A DNA stretch of 64,000 nucleotides from Micrococcus porci (GTDB lineage Bacteria; Actinomycetota; Actinomycetes; Actinomycetales; Micrococcaceae), in contig NZ_CP083691.1 of NCBI RefSeq assembly GCF_020097155.1, forward strand, positions 558,001-622,000. The letters are read 5' to 3'. This document shows, in pieces, positions 30,675-38,930 of the stretch. A program made the translations under genes and the position numbers. Within the stretch, counting starts at the first letter, position 1, and every line of letters begins with the position of its first letter. Under the pieces are notes generated by a model, which did no database searches, was not told the origin of the DNA, and was given only the letters and a program-made list of their open reading frames with translations.

Positions 30675-32189
30675 ATGCCCGCCTCACCCGCCGCGCCCCC
30701 GCCTGCCCTCACGCCGCTCCAGCGGCAGTCGGTGCTGCGCACCCTGCGCACCCCGCGGTGGCTGGGCACCGAGGTGCTGGCCGCAGTCGTGGTGGCGCTC
30801 GCCCTGATCCCGGAGGCCATCGCGTTCTCGATCATCGCGGGCGTGGATCCGCGCGTCGGGCTGTTCGCGTCCTTCACCATGGCCGTCACCACCGCGGTCG
30901 TGGGCGGTCGCCCCGCCATGATCTCCGCGGCCACGGGCGCCGTCGCCCTGGTGGTGGCCCCGCTGTCCCACGCGCACGGGCTGGACCACCTCATCGCGGC
31001 GATCATCCTCGGCGGGCTGATCCAGGTGGCGCTCGGGCTGCTCGGCGTGGCCCGACTCATACGGTTCATCCCGCGCTCGGTGATGGTGGGATTCGTGAAC
31101 GCGCTGGCCATCCTCGTGTTCACCTCCCAGCTCCCGGAGCTGATCGGCGTCCCGTGGCTCGTGTACCCGCTCACCGCGCTCGCGCTGGGCATCGTGCTGC
31201 TGCTGCCGCGCCTGACCACGGCGGTGCCGTCCACGCTCGTGGCGATCGTCGTCGTGACGGCCCTCGTGATGGCCGCCGGCTGGTCCGTGCCGCGCGTGGG
31301 GGACCGGGGCGAGCTGCCGGACGCCCTGCCCGGCCTGTTCGTGCCGGACGTGCCGCTGACCTGGGAGACGCTGCGGCTGATCCTGCCGTTCAGCGTGGGC
31401 ATGGCCGTGGTGGGGCTGCTCGAGTCCCTGCTCACGGCCAAGCTCGTGGACGACGTCACGGACACCCGCTCGGACAAGACCCGCGAGTCCTGGGGGCAGG
31501 GCGTGGCGAACATCGTCTCCGGCTTGTTCGGCGGCATGGGTGGCTGTGCAGTGGTGGGCCAGACCATGATGAACGTGAAGGCCAACGGCGCCCGCACCCG
31601 CATCTCCACGTTCCTGGCCGGCGTGCTCCTGCTGGTGCTCGTGGTGGCGCTCGGGGACCTCGTGGGGCAGATCCCCATGGCCGCGCTCGTGGGCGTGATG
31701 GTGTTCGTGGCCGGCGCCGCCTTCGACTGGCACTCCGTGCGCCCCGCCACCCTGCGCGCCATGCCCCGCTCCGAGACGGCCGTGATGCTCCTGACCGTGC
31801 TCGCCACCGTGGTCACCCACAACCTGGCGATCGGCGTGGGCGTCGGCGTGCTCACCGCGATGGTGCTGTTCGCGCAGCGGGTCTCGCGGCTCGCGCGCGT
31901 GGAGCGCGTGGTGACGGACGACAACGGCGGCACCGCCGTCTACCGCGTGCACGGCGAGCTGTTCTTCGCCTCCTCCAACGACCTCTACTCGCAGTTCGAG
32001 TACGCGCTGGACCCGCCGCGCGTCGTGATCGACCTGAGCGCGGCCCACGTGTGGGACGCCTCCACGGTGGCGGCGCTGGACGCCGTGGTGACGAAGTACG
32101 CGCAGCACGGGATCGCCGCCGAGGTGACGGGGCTGAACGAGGCCAGCGCCGCCATGCACGCCCGGCTCACCGGGCGCACGGGGGCCTGA
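30675..32189 (+). CDS. SulP-family anion transporter with STAS domain
   Basis: This 504-residue carrier has about 11-12 membrane helices, including the family start ALIPEAIAFSIIAGVDPRVGL and FGGMGGCAVVGQTMMN. A C-terminal STAS domain (about 415-500) contains VVIDLSAAHVWDASTVAALD. SulP proteins move sulfate, bicarbonate or dicarboxylates. The substrate is not evident here; no cysteine-biosynthesis or carbonic anhydrase gene is adjacent. TACCCT at 30662-30667 and ATG 30675 point to a leaderless transcript; the upstream in-frame codon at 30615 is rejected for that reason. Confidence 0.9.
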   Translation: MPASPAAPPPALTPLQRQSVLRTLRTPRWLGTEVLAAVVVALALIPEAIAFSIIAGVDPRVGLFASFTMAVTTAVVGGRPAMISAATGAVALVVAPLSHAHGLDHLIAAIILGGLIQVALGLLGVARLIRFIPRSVMVGFVNALAILVFTSQLPELIGVPWLVYPLTALALGIVLLLPRLTTAVPSTLVAIVVVTALVMAAGWSVPRVGDRGELPDALPGLFVPDVPLTWETLRLILPFSVGMAVVGLLESLLTAKLVDDVTDTRSDKTRESWGQGVANIVSGLFGGMGGCAVVGQTMMNVKANGARTRISTFLAGVLLLVLVVALGDLVGQIPMAALVGVMVFVAGAAFDWHSVRPATLRAMPRSETAVMLLTVLATVVTHNLAIGVGVGVLTAMVLFAQRVSRLARVERVVTDDNGGTAVYRVHGELFFASSNDLYSQFEYALDPPRVVIDLSAAHVWDASTVAALDAVVTKYAQHGIAAEVTGLNEASAAMHARLTGRTGA

Positions 32190-32201
32190 GGGGCGGGCGC
32201 C

Positions 32202-32756
32202 TCAGGCGCCGCGCCGCGCGTCGACGGCGAGGAAGGCCAGCATGGCCGCGCCCGCCAGCACCGCCGCCACCGCGCCCGCCGGGGCCCCGACCACGGCCGC
32301 CGCGATCACCCCCGCCAGTCCGATCGCCGTCAGCGACCCGCCCAGCCACGCGAACACGCGCGCCCCGAACGCGGAGGCGAACGGGATGAAGTGCAGCCCC
32401 ACCGCCATCACGACGACGGCGGGCTGGGCCGCCTCGATGCCCAGCGCCCGCACCAGGTGGGGCGAGGCGATGATCAGCGCGACCATGCCGAGCACGCTGA
32501 GCCCGTAGATGGGGCCGGCGTGGCGGGAGGGGGCGCCGACGTCGCGCAGGCGCCGCGGGGCGAGGAAGACCGCCCAGGCCGCCGCGGCGAGCAGCGCGAT
32601 CCAGGCGACGAGCGTGACGGTCGGCCAGGGGAAGGGCAACTCGGGGCGGCTGAGCAGCATGAACAGGCTGCCGCCGACCATGCCGACGACCGCCCCGAGG
32701 ACGGCCGGGTGCATCGGATGCGCGATGCCGCGTGCGTGTGTGGAGTCCCGTTCCAT
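32202..32756 (-). CDS. Hypothetical membrane protein
   Basis: This 184-residue protein has about six hydrophobic helices (VLGAVVGMVGGSLFMLLS, WIALLAAAAWAVFLA, LSVLGMVALIIASP, VVVMAVGLHFIPFA, AIGLAGVIAAAVVGAP and a C-terminal helix). No family is recognised, though HFIPFA within a helix resembles small DUF membrane proteins. It starts at ATG 32756 with CATACT six nt upstream (leaderless); the longer frame would translate the upstream repeats. Convergent to the SulP gene, with only 12 nt between stops. Confidence 0.75.
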   Translation of the reverse strand: MERDSTHARGIAHPMHPAVLGAVVGMVGGSLFMLLSRPELPFPWPTVTLVAWIALLAAAAWAVFLAPRRLRDVGAPSRHAGPIYGLSVLGMVALIIASPHLVRALGIEAAQPAVVVMAVGLHFIPFASAFGARVFAWLGGSLTAIGLAGVIAAAVVGAPAGAVAAVLAGAAMLAFLAVDARRGA

Positions 32757-32817
32757 GCGGCCAGTATGCCGGGAGTGCGGGTGCGCGGGTACGGGTGTGA
32801 GCGGGGGCGCCTGGAGG

Positions 32818-32879
32818 CTCCCGTTTCCCGCACGAAAGTGCCCGGGGAGGCTCCCGTTTCCCGCACGAAAGTGCCGGGG
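32818..32879. repeat. 33-bp tandem duplication of REP-like unit
   Basis: The unit GTTTCCCGCACGAAAGTGCC occurs at 32823 and again at 32856, exactly 33 bp apart, with GGGGAGGCTCCC between. Sequence and period match the duplicated element inside copA (51306 and 51339). Confidence 0.85.
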
Positions 32880-32887
32880 GCCCGGCC

Positions 32888-33301
32888 TCAGGCGGCCATG
32901 AACTCCCACTGGTGGCCGTCCGGGTCGACCACCTGACGGGAGTGCACGCCGGTGGCGGTCATGTCCTCCTGCAGTTCGTCCGGGAGGGGCACCTCGGAGC
33001 CCCCGGCCTCGACGGCGGCGCGCACGAGCGCGTCCACGGCGCCCCGGTCCGGGGCGGTGAGCTGGAGGAGGACGGAGTTGGTGGTGAGGCAGTCGGCGAT
33101 CTCACGGTCGCCGATGAAGTCGGTGTAGAAGCCGGGGCTGAGGTACATGGCGAAGGTGGACTCGGTGAGCTGCACGCACACCGAGTTCTCGTCCGAGAAG
33201 TCCTCGTCGATGTCCGCCCCCATGGACGTCCAGAACTCGCGGATGCGCTCCGTGTCCGTGGAGGGCAGGTTGATGTACACCGGCTGGGAGAACAGGGCCA
33301 T
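32888..33301 (-). CDS. VOC-family (glyoxalase-like) protein
   Basis: This 137-residue protein has the beta-alpha-beta-beta-beta pattern of the vicinal oxygen chelate fold: SQPVYINLPSTDTERIREFWTSMGAD at the start (read as two short motifs, VYINLPSTD and FWTSMGAD), AMYLSPGFYTDF centrally, and VVDPDGHQWEFM at the end. It resembles extradiol-dioxygenase-like proteins of unknown substrate. Metal ligands are incomplete, so enzymatic activity is uncertain. TACCGT seven nt before ATG 33301 indicates a leaderless message. Confidence 0.85.
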   Translation of the reverse strand: MALFSQPVYINLPSTDTERIREFWTSMGADIDEDFSDENSVCVQLTESTFAMYLSPGFYTDFIGDREIADCLTTNSVLLQLTAPDRGAVDALVRAAVEAGGSEVPLPDELQEDMTATGVHSRQVVDPDGHQWEFMAA

Positions 33302-33389
33302 GACCAGCACGGTAGACCAGCGGGTCCGCACGGGGCCAACCGCGCCGCCCGGCCGGTGGCGTGGCCGGGGCCGTTGGTAGCGTGGCGGC

Positions 33390-34364
33390 ATGAGCGTTCC
33401 TCCTCCCGGCCCGCACGACGCCGGCGCCCTCCCCCCGCCCGGATCCACGGCCCCCACGTCGGCCGCCGGAGAGGCTCCCGAGGGCTGGCCGCCTGCCGGG
33501 TGGCCGGGCCGTGCGTCCGCCGGAGGGGCGCCGCAGGGCTGGCCGCCCTCGGGCTGGCCGGGACGCACCGCCTCCGCGCGGACCGCGCCCAGCTGGGAGC
33601 CGGGCCGCCTGCACTGGGGGGACGCCGCCGTCGTCGTCCTCTACGTGCTGATGATGGTGGTGGGCCTCGGATACCTGCTGGCGGTGCTGCTGGGCCTGGC
33701 GCCGCGCGACCCCGCCGCGATGGACGTGATGGACGGGTTCCGGGTGAACCTGGTCAGCTACGCGGTGCTGGTGGTGGCCGTGCTGGCGGTCTCGTGGCGG
33801 CCGCTGGTGGCCTCGCTGCGCGTGTTCGCCACGCACACCTGGCTGAAGATCCTGCTGCTGCCGGCCCTGTGGCTGGTCACCGTCCTGGTCAACGCGCTGC
33901 TGCTCTCCCTCATCGGGCAGGCGCAGACCAGCGCCAACCAGGCCGCGCTGGAGGAGATGACCACCCAGGCGCCCGCGCTGGGCATGGTGCTGATGACGGT
34001 GGTCGGCGCGCCGATCGTCGAGGAGTACCTCTTCCGTCACCTGCTGGTGGGCAAGCTCTCCCGCTGGATCAACGTGTGGGTGTGCGCCGCGATCTCCGTG
34101 GCCGCGTTCACGCTGCTGCACTTCCTGGGCACGGGCGGGGACTTCCAGTGGGTGGAGACCGTTCCGTACCTGACGCTCGCGGTGACCATCACCGTGACCT
34201 ACGTGCTGATCGGCAGGTCCTTCGGGTACGCGGTGCTGCTGCACATGGTGAACAACGGCATCGCGATCGCCATGCTGTACCTGGTGGCCCCGCTGCTGCC
34301 CTCCGCCCCGGCGCCCGTGGGCCCGGGCGCGCTGCTCTCCCCGCTGCTGGCCCTGCTCGGCTGA
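33390..34364 (+). CDS. CPBP-family intramembrane protease
   Basis: This 324-residue protein has a Pro/Gly/Trp-rich cytoplasmic N-terminus with near-repeats (EGWPPAGWPGR, QGWPPSGWPGR) followed by about eight membrane helices. Catalytic motifs of CPBP/Abi proteases are present: EEYLFRH (motif 1), FTLLHFLG (motif 2) and HMVNN (motif 3). Relatives process prenylated proteins or act in bacteriocin self-protection; the role here is not shown by context. TAGCGT at 33378-33383 gives a leaderless start. The MATE gene begins 1 nt after its stop. Confidence 0.87.
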   Translation: MSVPPPGPHDAGALPPPGSTAPTSAAGEAPEGWPPAGWPGRASAGGAPQGWPPSGWPGRTASARTAPSWEPGRLHWGDAAVVVLYVLMMVVGLGYLLAVLLGLAPRDPAAMDVMDGFRVNLVSYAVLVVAVLAVSWRPLVASLRVFATHTWLKILLLPALWLVTVLVNALLLSLIGQAQTSANQAALEEMTTQAPALGMVLMTVVGAPIVEEYLFRHLLVGKLSRWINVWVCAAISVAAFTLLHFLGTGGDFQWVETVPYLTLAVTITVTYVLIGRSFGYAVLLHMVNNGIAIAMLYLVAPLLPSAPAPVGPGALLSPLLALLG

Positions 34365-34365
34365 C

Positions 34366-35733
34366 GTGCCCTCCCGCCCCCCTCACGACGACGCCGCCCC
34401 GGCCCCGGAGGACCGCCGCGCCCTGGCCCGGCAGGTCCTCGGCCTGGCGGTGCCCGCGTTCGGGGCGCTGATCGCCGAGCCGCTGTTCCTGCTGGCGGAC
34501 ACGGCGATCGTCGGGCACCTCGGCACGGCCCAGCTGGCCGGCGTCGGCGTGGGGACCACGGTGCTGCACACCGTGACCGGGCTGCTGGTGTTCCTGGCCT
34601 ACGCCACCACGCCCGCGGTGGCGCGCATGGTGGGCGCCGGGAACCCGGCCGGCGCCCTGGACCGCGGCCGGGACGGCATGTGGCTGGGGCTGATGCTGGG
34701 CTTCGTGCTGGGCGCGGCCGGTTGGCTGGCCGCCCCGTGGCTGACCGGTGCGCTCGGCGCCGCGGGGGAGGTTCATTCCCACGCCACGGAGTACCTGCGC
34801 TGGTCCATGCCGGGGCTGCCCGCGCTGCTGGCCGTGCTCGCCGCCACCGGCGTGCTGCGCGGCCTGCAGGACACGGTGACGCCGCTGGTGGTGGCCGGTG
34901 GCGGGTTCGCGGTGAACATCGGGCTGAACTGGGCGCTCGTCTACGGGGCCGGGCTGGGGGTGGCGGGCTCAGCGATCGGCACCGCGGCCGTGCAGTGGGC
35001 CATGCTCGCCGTGTACCTGGCGGTGCTGGCGCCACGGTTCCGGGCGGCCGGCACCCGGCCGGGACCTCGGGCGGACGGGCTGCGGGCCACCGCGCAGGTC
35101 GGCTCCTGGCTGATGCTGCGCACCGCGAGCCTGCGGGCGGCCATCCTCATCACCGTGGCCGCGGCGACCGGCCTGGGGGACGTCACCCTGGCCGCGCACC
35201 AGCTGGTGTTCACGCTGTACTCCACGCTCGCGTTCGCCCTCGACGCCCTCGCCATCGCCGCGCAGGCGCTCATCGGCGCGGAGCTCGGCGCGTCCCGCCC
35301 GCGCACGGCCCGGCGCCTGACGGACCTCATGGTGCGCTGGGGGCTGGGCTTCGGTGTCGTCACAGGGGCGGGCCTGGCCGCCGCCGCGTGGGCGCTGCCC
35401 CCGCTGTTCACCCCGGACCCGGGCGTGCACGCCGCCGCGACCGCAGGGCTGCTGGTCCTCGCGCTCAGCCAGCCGGTGGCCGGGTACGTGTTCGTGCTGG
35501 ACGGGGTGCTGATCGGCGCCGGCGATGCGCGGTACCTGGCGCTGGCCGGCGTCGTGAACCTGGCCGTCTACGCGCCGGTGCTGTGGGGGCTGGCACGGCT
35601 CGCGGCAGGTGGGGCCGACGCCGGGGCGCAGGTCGCGCTGCTGTGGCTCGGGTTCGCCGGGGTGTACCTGGGGATGCGCGCGGCGACCCTCGGCCTGCGC
35701 GCCCGCCGGGACGCCTGGATGCGCCTGGGCTGA
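34366..35733 (+). CDS. MATE-family efflux transporter (DinF-like)
   Basis: This 455-residue antiporter has 12 hydrophobic helices in two homologous halves. Family landmarks are LADTAIVGHLGTAQLAGVG, ATGVLRGLQDTVTPL and DALAIAAQALIGAELGA, which match the DinF branch. It likely exports cationic drugs or metabolites using a proton or sodium gradient. It starts with GTG 34366, directly behind the CPBP protease stop, indicating one transcript and coupled translation. Confidence 0.9.
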   Translation: MPSRPPHDDAAPAPEDRRALARQVLGLAVPAFGALIAEPLFLLADTAIVGHLGTAQLAGVGVGTTVLHTVTGLLVFLAYATTPAVARMVGAGNPAGALDRGRDGMWLGLMLGFVLGAAGWLAAPWLTGALGAAGEVHSHATEYLRWSMPGLPALLAVLAATGVLRGLQDTVTPLVVAGGGFAVNIGLNWALVYGAGLGVAGSAIGTAAVQWAMLAVYLAVLAPRFRAAGTRPGPRADGLRATAQVGSWLMLRTASLRAAILITVAAATGLGDVTLAAHQLVFTLYSTLAFALDALAIAAQALIGAELGASRPRTARRLTDLMVRWGLGFGVVTGAGLAAAAWALPPLFTPDPGVHAAATAGLLVLALSQPVAGYVFVLDGVLIGAGDARYLALAGVVNLAVYAPVLWGLARLAAGGADAGAQVALLWLGFAGVYLGMRAATLGLRARRDAWMRLG

Positions 35734-35765
35734 GCCCCGCCGGGGCCGCTCCGTAGACTGGGGCG

Positions 35766-36347
35766 GTGACTTCCCCGCAGACCCCCCTCGAGATCTCGTC
35801 CGAGGTGTTCAAGCCCGTCCTCATCCGCGCCGGCGTCGCGCTGATCTTCGGCCTGACCACCGTGTTCGTGCAGAACCCGGGGCTGACCTGGATGAAGGTG
35901 GCCTTCGCGCTGTACCTCGTGTTCTCCGGGTCCGCCCTCTGGGAGTACCTGCGCCGCGATCCGGTCCCCGTGGGCATGCGCTCCCCGCTGTCCCTGGCCG
36001 CCGCCGCGTGGATGCTCGGCACGGTGGTGCTGGTGATCATGGGGTCCCCGGCCGCCGTGGGGATCGTGGTGGGCCTGGCCCTGCTGGCCGGCGGCGCCGC
36101 CGAGCTCACGGCGTGGGCGCGGTTCCGCCGCGAGTTCATCCCCGCCCGAGACCAGCTGTGGACCGGCCTGGTCGGCGCGCTCTCCGGTCTCGGCGTCCTC
36201 GTCGGCGCGGTGCAGGGCTTCGGCCCGCACGCGCTGCTGGGCATCGCCGGCGGCGGGGCGATCATCGTGGGCGTTCTCATGCTGATCTCCGGCCTCGGTT
36301 TCCACCACGAGGTCCGCCGCGACCGGGGCACTGCCAAGGGCCTCTGA
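35766..36347 (+). CDS. Hypothetical membrane protein (HdeD-like layout)
   Basis: This 193-residue protein has six evenly spaced hydrophobic helices in three pairs, short loops and a charged tail (FHHEVRRDRG). The arrangement is like HdeD/DUF308-type proteins, but I cannot assign it firmly. TAGACT at 35754-35759 and GTG 35766 indicate a leaderless GTG start. It stands alone between the MATE gene and the next small membrane protein gene. Confidence 0.77.
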   Translation: MTSPQTPLEISSEVFKPVLIRAGVALIFGLTTVFVQNPGLTWMKVAFALYLVFSGSALWEYLRRDPVPVGMRSPLSLAAAAWMLGTVVLVIMGSPAAVGIVVGLALLAGGAAELTAWARFRREFIPARDQLWTGLVGALSGLGVLVGAVQGFGPHALLGIAGGGAIIVGVLMLISGLGFHHEVRRDRGTAKGL

Positions 36348-36433
36348 GCGTCGTGCGGCGTAGACTGGGTCCGCCCGACCGGCGGTCCGACCACCGCCTG
36401 CGTCCCCCGCCGTCCATCCGTAGGAGCCCCGCC

Positions 36434-36829
36434 GTGAGCGCTCAGTCCCCCCGTCCGTCCGACGACCGCACCCGTCCCGGTGCCGGCCGACCGGCTCGCG
36501 GCGGCCTGCGCACCACCGTGAAGGGCCCGCTGGTGTTCTCCGCGGTGCTCGGCCTCGTCGGCGGCGTCGTGGCCGCGCTGACCGCCTCCGGCGGCACCGC
36601 CAACCCCCTGCGCATCGACATCGGCCTGATCGCGTTCGGCGTGTTCTTCATGACCTCGCTGGTGGTGGTGGCCATGCTGCAGCTGGCCTCCCGCGAGAAC
36701 CCGGACCACCTTTCCCGGGGCTCCGGCGTGAACCGCTCCTCCGAGGAGACCTTCCAGCGCCGGGCCGCCGAGCGCCGGGCCAAGGCCGCCGCCGAGCGCC
36801 GCGCCGCCCAGGGCGACGCCGGCCGCTGA
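36434..36829 (+). CDS. Small membrane protein with charged coiled tail
   Basis: The 131-residue protein has two membrane helices (VFSAVLGLVGGVVAALTA and IGLIAFGVFFMTSLVVVAML) between a basic N-terminus and a long, Ala/Arg/Glu-rich helical tail (RRAAERRAKAAAERRA). No family is recognised. GTG 36434 has GGAG upstream; promoter -10 TAGACT at 36361-36366 leaves a leader of about 60 nt. Such tails often bind nucleic acid or membranes, but the role is unknown. Confidence 0.75.
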   Translation: MSAQSPRPSDDRTRPGAGRPARGGLRTTVKGPLVFSAVLGLVGGVVAALTASGGTANPLRIDIGLIAFGVFFMTSLVVVAMLQLASRENPDHLSRGSGVNRSSEETFQRRAAERRAKAAAERRAAQGDAGR

Positions 36830-36873
36830 CCCGTCCGCGCCGCCGGTCGACGGGGCGCCCCGGCCCCGGGCCG

Positions 36874-37351
36874 TCAGCACCCGACCTTCGCGGCCACCTG
36901 GCGCAGCGCGCGGGCGGAGGCCTGCAGGCGGGCGATCTCCGAGGAGTCCAGCCCCGGGGGGCACCACCCGTTGCACTCCGGTCGGTCCCACCACGGAGGG
37001 CATCGAGAGCGCAACGTCCTCGAGCCCTCGCGTCCCCTGCATCACCGTCGAGACGGACAGGATGGCGTGCTGGTCCCGCAGCACGACCCCGAGCAGGCGC
37101 GTCGTGGCCACGCCCACGGCGTAGTTCGTGGAGCCCTTGCCCTGGATCACCTCGTAGGCGGCGTGCATGACCTGGTGGGCGATCGCGTCGAGCTGCTCCC
37201 GGGTGAACACGGGCTGGGCCGCCTCCGGCCAGGACAGCAGGGGCACGGAGCCGATCCGGGCGGAGCTCCACGCGGAAAGCCCGGTGATGCGCCGGGCGAC
37301 GGGCGTGAGCACGTCCACGGGGTTGGTCACCGGCACGAGCAGCGCCTCGGG
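36874..37351 (-). pseudogene. L-lactate dehydrogenase remnant
   Basis: The reverse strand reads a decayed LDH. EALLVPVTNPVDVL (substrate-loop region) is followed at once by AWSSARIGSVPLLSW. This means about 45 residues containing the catalytic His motif GEHGD have been deleted. The C-terminal domain continues normally (VIQGKGSTNYAVG, LSMPSVVG, VQRVVPP) and then shifts frame near 36958. The correct end (LDSSEIARLQASARALRQ) continues in another frame to the stop at 36874-36876. The N-terminal NAD-binding half is absent. Three separate lesions make function impossible. Confidence 0.85.
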
Positions 37352-37399
37352 GCGGGTGTCAGCGGGCCCGGAGCCGCGGGGCGGGGACCCGTGCCGGGC

Positions 37400-38272
37400 T
37401 CAGTCCTTCGCGGCCTTCTTCTTGTGCTTCTCGGACTTCTTGGACTTCTCCCTCTTGCCCTTCTTCCCCTCGGCGGCGGCCTCCGACTCCTTCTCCGCCT
37501 TCTTCTTCGCGGCCCTCCTGGCCTTCTTCTCGGACTTGGACTTCTTGTCCTTGGTGGAGTCCTTCTTCACAGGCTCCTGCACTGCGGACTCGACACCCTC
37601 CGCGGCCTCGATCGCCTCGAGGTCCGTCGCGTCCTGGGGATCTGCCTCCGGGGCGACCTCCGGCAGGGGTGCGGCGTCGGCGGCCTCGACGTCGGCCTGG
37701 GTGTCCTCCGCCTCGGCGAGGCGGGCGCGGTAGCTGCGCACGTGGGTGCGGTTGGCGCAGTTGGCGGCGTCGCAGAAGCGCTTGGAGCGGTTGCGGCTGG
37801 CGTCGACGAGCGTGTTCTCGCAGTCCTCGCCGGCGCAGACCCGCAGGCGGGTGAGCTCGCCCTCGAGGGCGGCCTCGGTCAGGGCCAGGGCCGCCATGGC
37901 GGTGAGGCGCTCCACGGCGTCGGCGGGCACCTGGGCGGGGGCGAGGTCGGCGGATCCGTCGGACACCTCGAGGCGCAGGGGGCCGGTCTCGGCGAGCAGC
38001 TCGTTCACCGCGGCGACGGCGGCGGGCACGTCCTCGGCGTCCGCGGCGGCCCACAGCTCGGTCAGGCGGGCGCGCAGCTCGTGGGCGCGGGTGCGGGCCG
38101 CGGCGGCCACGCGCAGCCGGGACTCGCCCTCCTGCAGCTCGGGGACCAGCGCCGGCAGCTGCGTGCCGGCGGTGAGCCGCTCCTCCGCCTCCTGACCGCC
38201 GCGCACACCCGGCGCGGTGTTGAGGAACGCGGAGATCGAGGCCAGGCGGGCGAGGGTGTGGGGGGAGAGCAT
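37400..38272 (-). CDS. CGNR zinc-finger/ABATE-domain protein with lysine-rich tail
   Basis: This 290-residue protein has an N-terminal helical ABATE-type domain (about 5-140), then a CGNR-type zinc finger (LRVCAGEDCENTLVD, then SKRFCDAANCANRTHVRSYR). Four Cys are present, but the signature CGNR reads CANR. The last about 55 residues are almost only Lys/Glu/Ala/Ser (KKDSTKDKKSKSEKKA), a likely nucleic-acid-binding tail. Proteins of this type are presumed transcription regulators. The ATG at 38272 follows a 20-nt GC-rich stretch without a clear ribosome site. Confidence 0.82.
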   Translation of the reverse strand: MLSPHTLARLASISAFLNTAPGVRGGQEAEERLTAGTQLPALVPELQEGESRLRVAAAARTRAHELRARLTELWAAADAEDVPAAVAAVNELLAETGPLRLEVSDGSADLAPAQVPADAVERLTAMAALALTEAALEGELTRLRVCAGEDCENTLVDASRNRSKRFCDAANCANRTHVRSYRARLAEAEDTQADVEAADAAPLPEVAPEADPQDATDLEAIEAAEGVESAVQEPVKKDSTKDKKSKSEKKARRAAKKKAEKESEAAAEGKKGKREKSKKSEKHKKKAAKD

Positions 38273-38461
38273 GGCCCCAGGGTACGGGGCGGCCCTGCCT
38301 CAGACCCGGGTATGAGGTCAGATGGACAAGAGTACTGACTTCATGCGTACCCCTTCACGTGGCACGCCCCCCGCACGATCATGGCGACCGCGAGCGGACA
38401 CCTCCGATCGGGTCATCACCCACCCTCGCGCCGATCGGCGCCCTTCTCCCGAGGGAGAGCC

Positions 38462-38930
38462 ATGTCCATGTCGAAGAGGATCTTCGCCGGTGACCTCATC
38501 GCCGGTGCCCTCGGCGCGGGTGCCGCACCTGCATCCGCTGCGCTCTCCGAGTGTCCGTCCGGCAAGGTGCGCCTCGTCACGGACGCCTATGACGGCGGCT
38601 CGTGCTACGCCATGAACTCGTGCACCGACAACTACGACGTCGGCGGCTGGTTCAACGACCGGGCCTCGTCCTGGCGCACCACCGGCGGCTGCTGGTCCGG
38701 CGTCGAGCCCATCCCCGCCTCGAACTCTGACAGAAGGACCGCCGTGCCCACCCCTGCCATCGACGCCCGTGGTGTCAGCCTGCGTTTCGTCAGCGGCCCC
38801 GAGGTGGTGACGGCGTTGGAGGGGGTCACGGTCCCCTTCCGGCACGGTGAGCTCGTGGCGGTCATGGGGGTCTCCGGCTCCGGCAAGACGTCCCTGCTGA
38901 ACGTCGTCGCCGGGCTGGAGGCTCCCGACC
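38462..38930 (+). pseudogene. Secreted I36-like peptide fused in frame to a truncated ABC ATPase
   Basis: ATG 38462 opens a signal peptide (cleavage near ASAAL, residue 28) and a mature domain with CPSGKVRLVTDAYDGGSCYA and WFNDRASSWRTTGGCW, the pattern of the peptidase-inhibitor I36/crystallin-like family. Instead of stopping, the frame runs past an out-of-frame TGA (38727) and the ribosome site AGAAGGA into GTG 38744. That codon begins an ABC ATPase (RGVSLRFV, Walker A MGVSGSGKTS). The ATPase ends abruptly after AGLEAPD, before its signature and Walker B. So the ATPase is dead; the peptide may still be made as a longer fusion. Confidence 0.72.
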
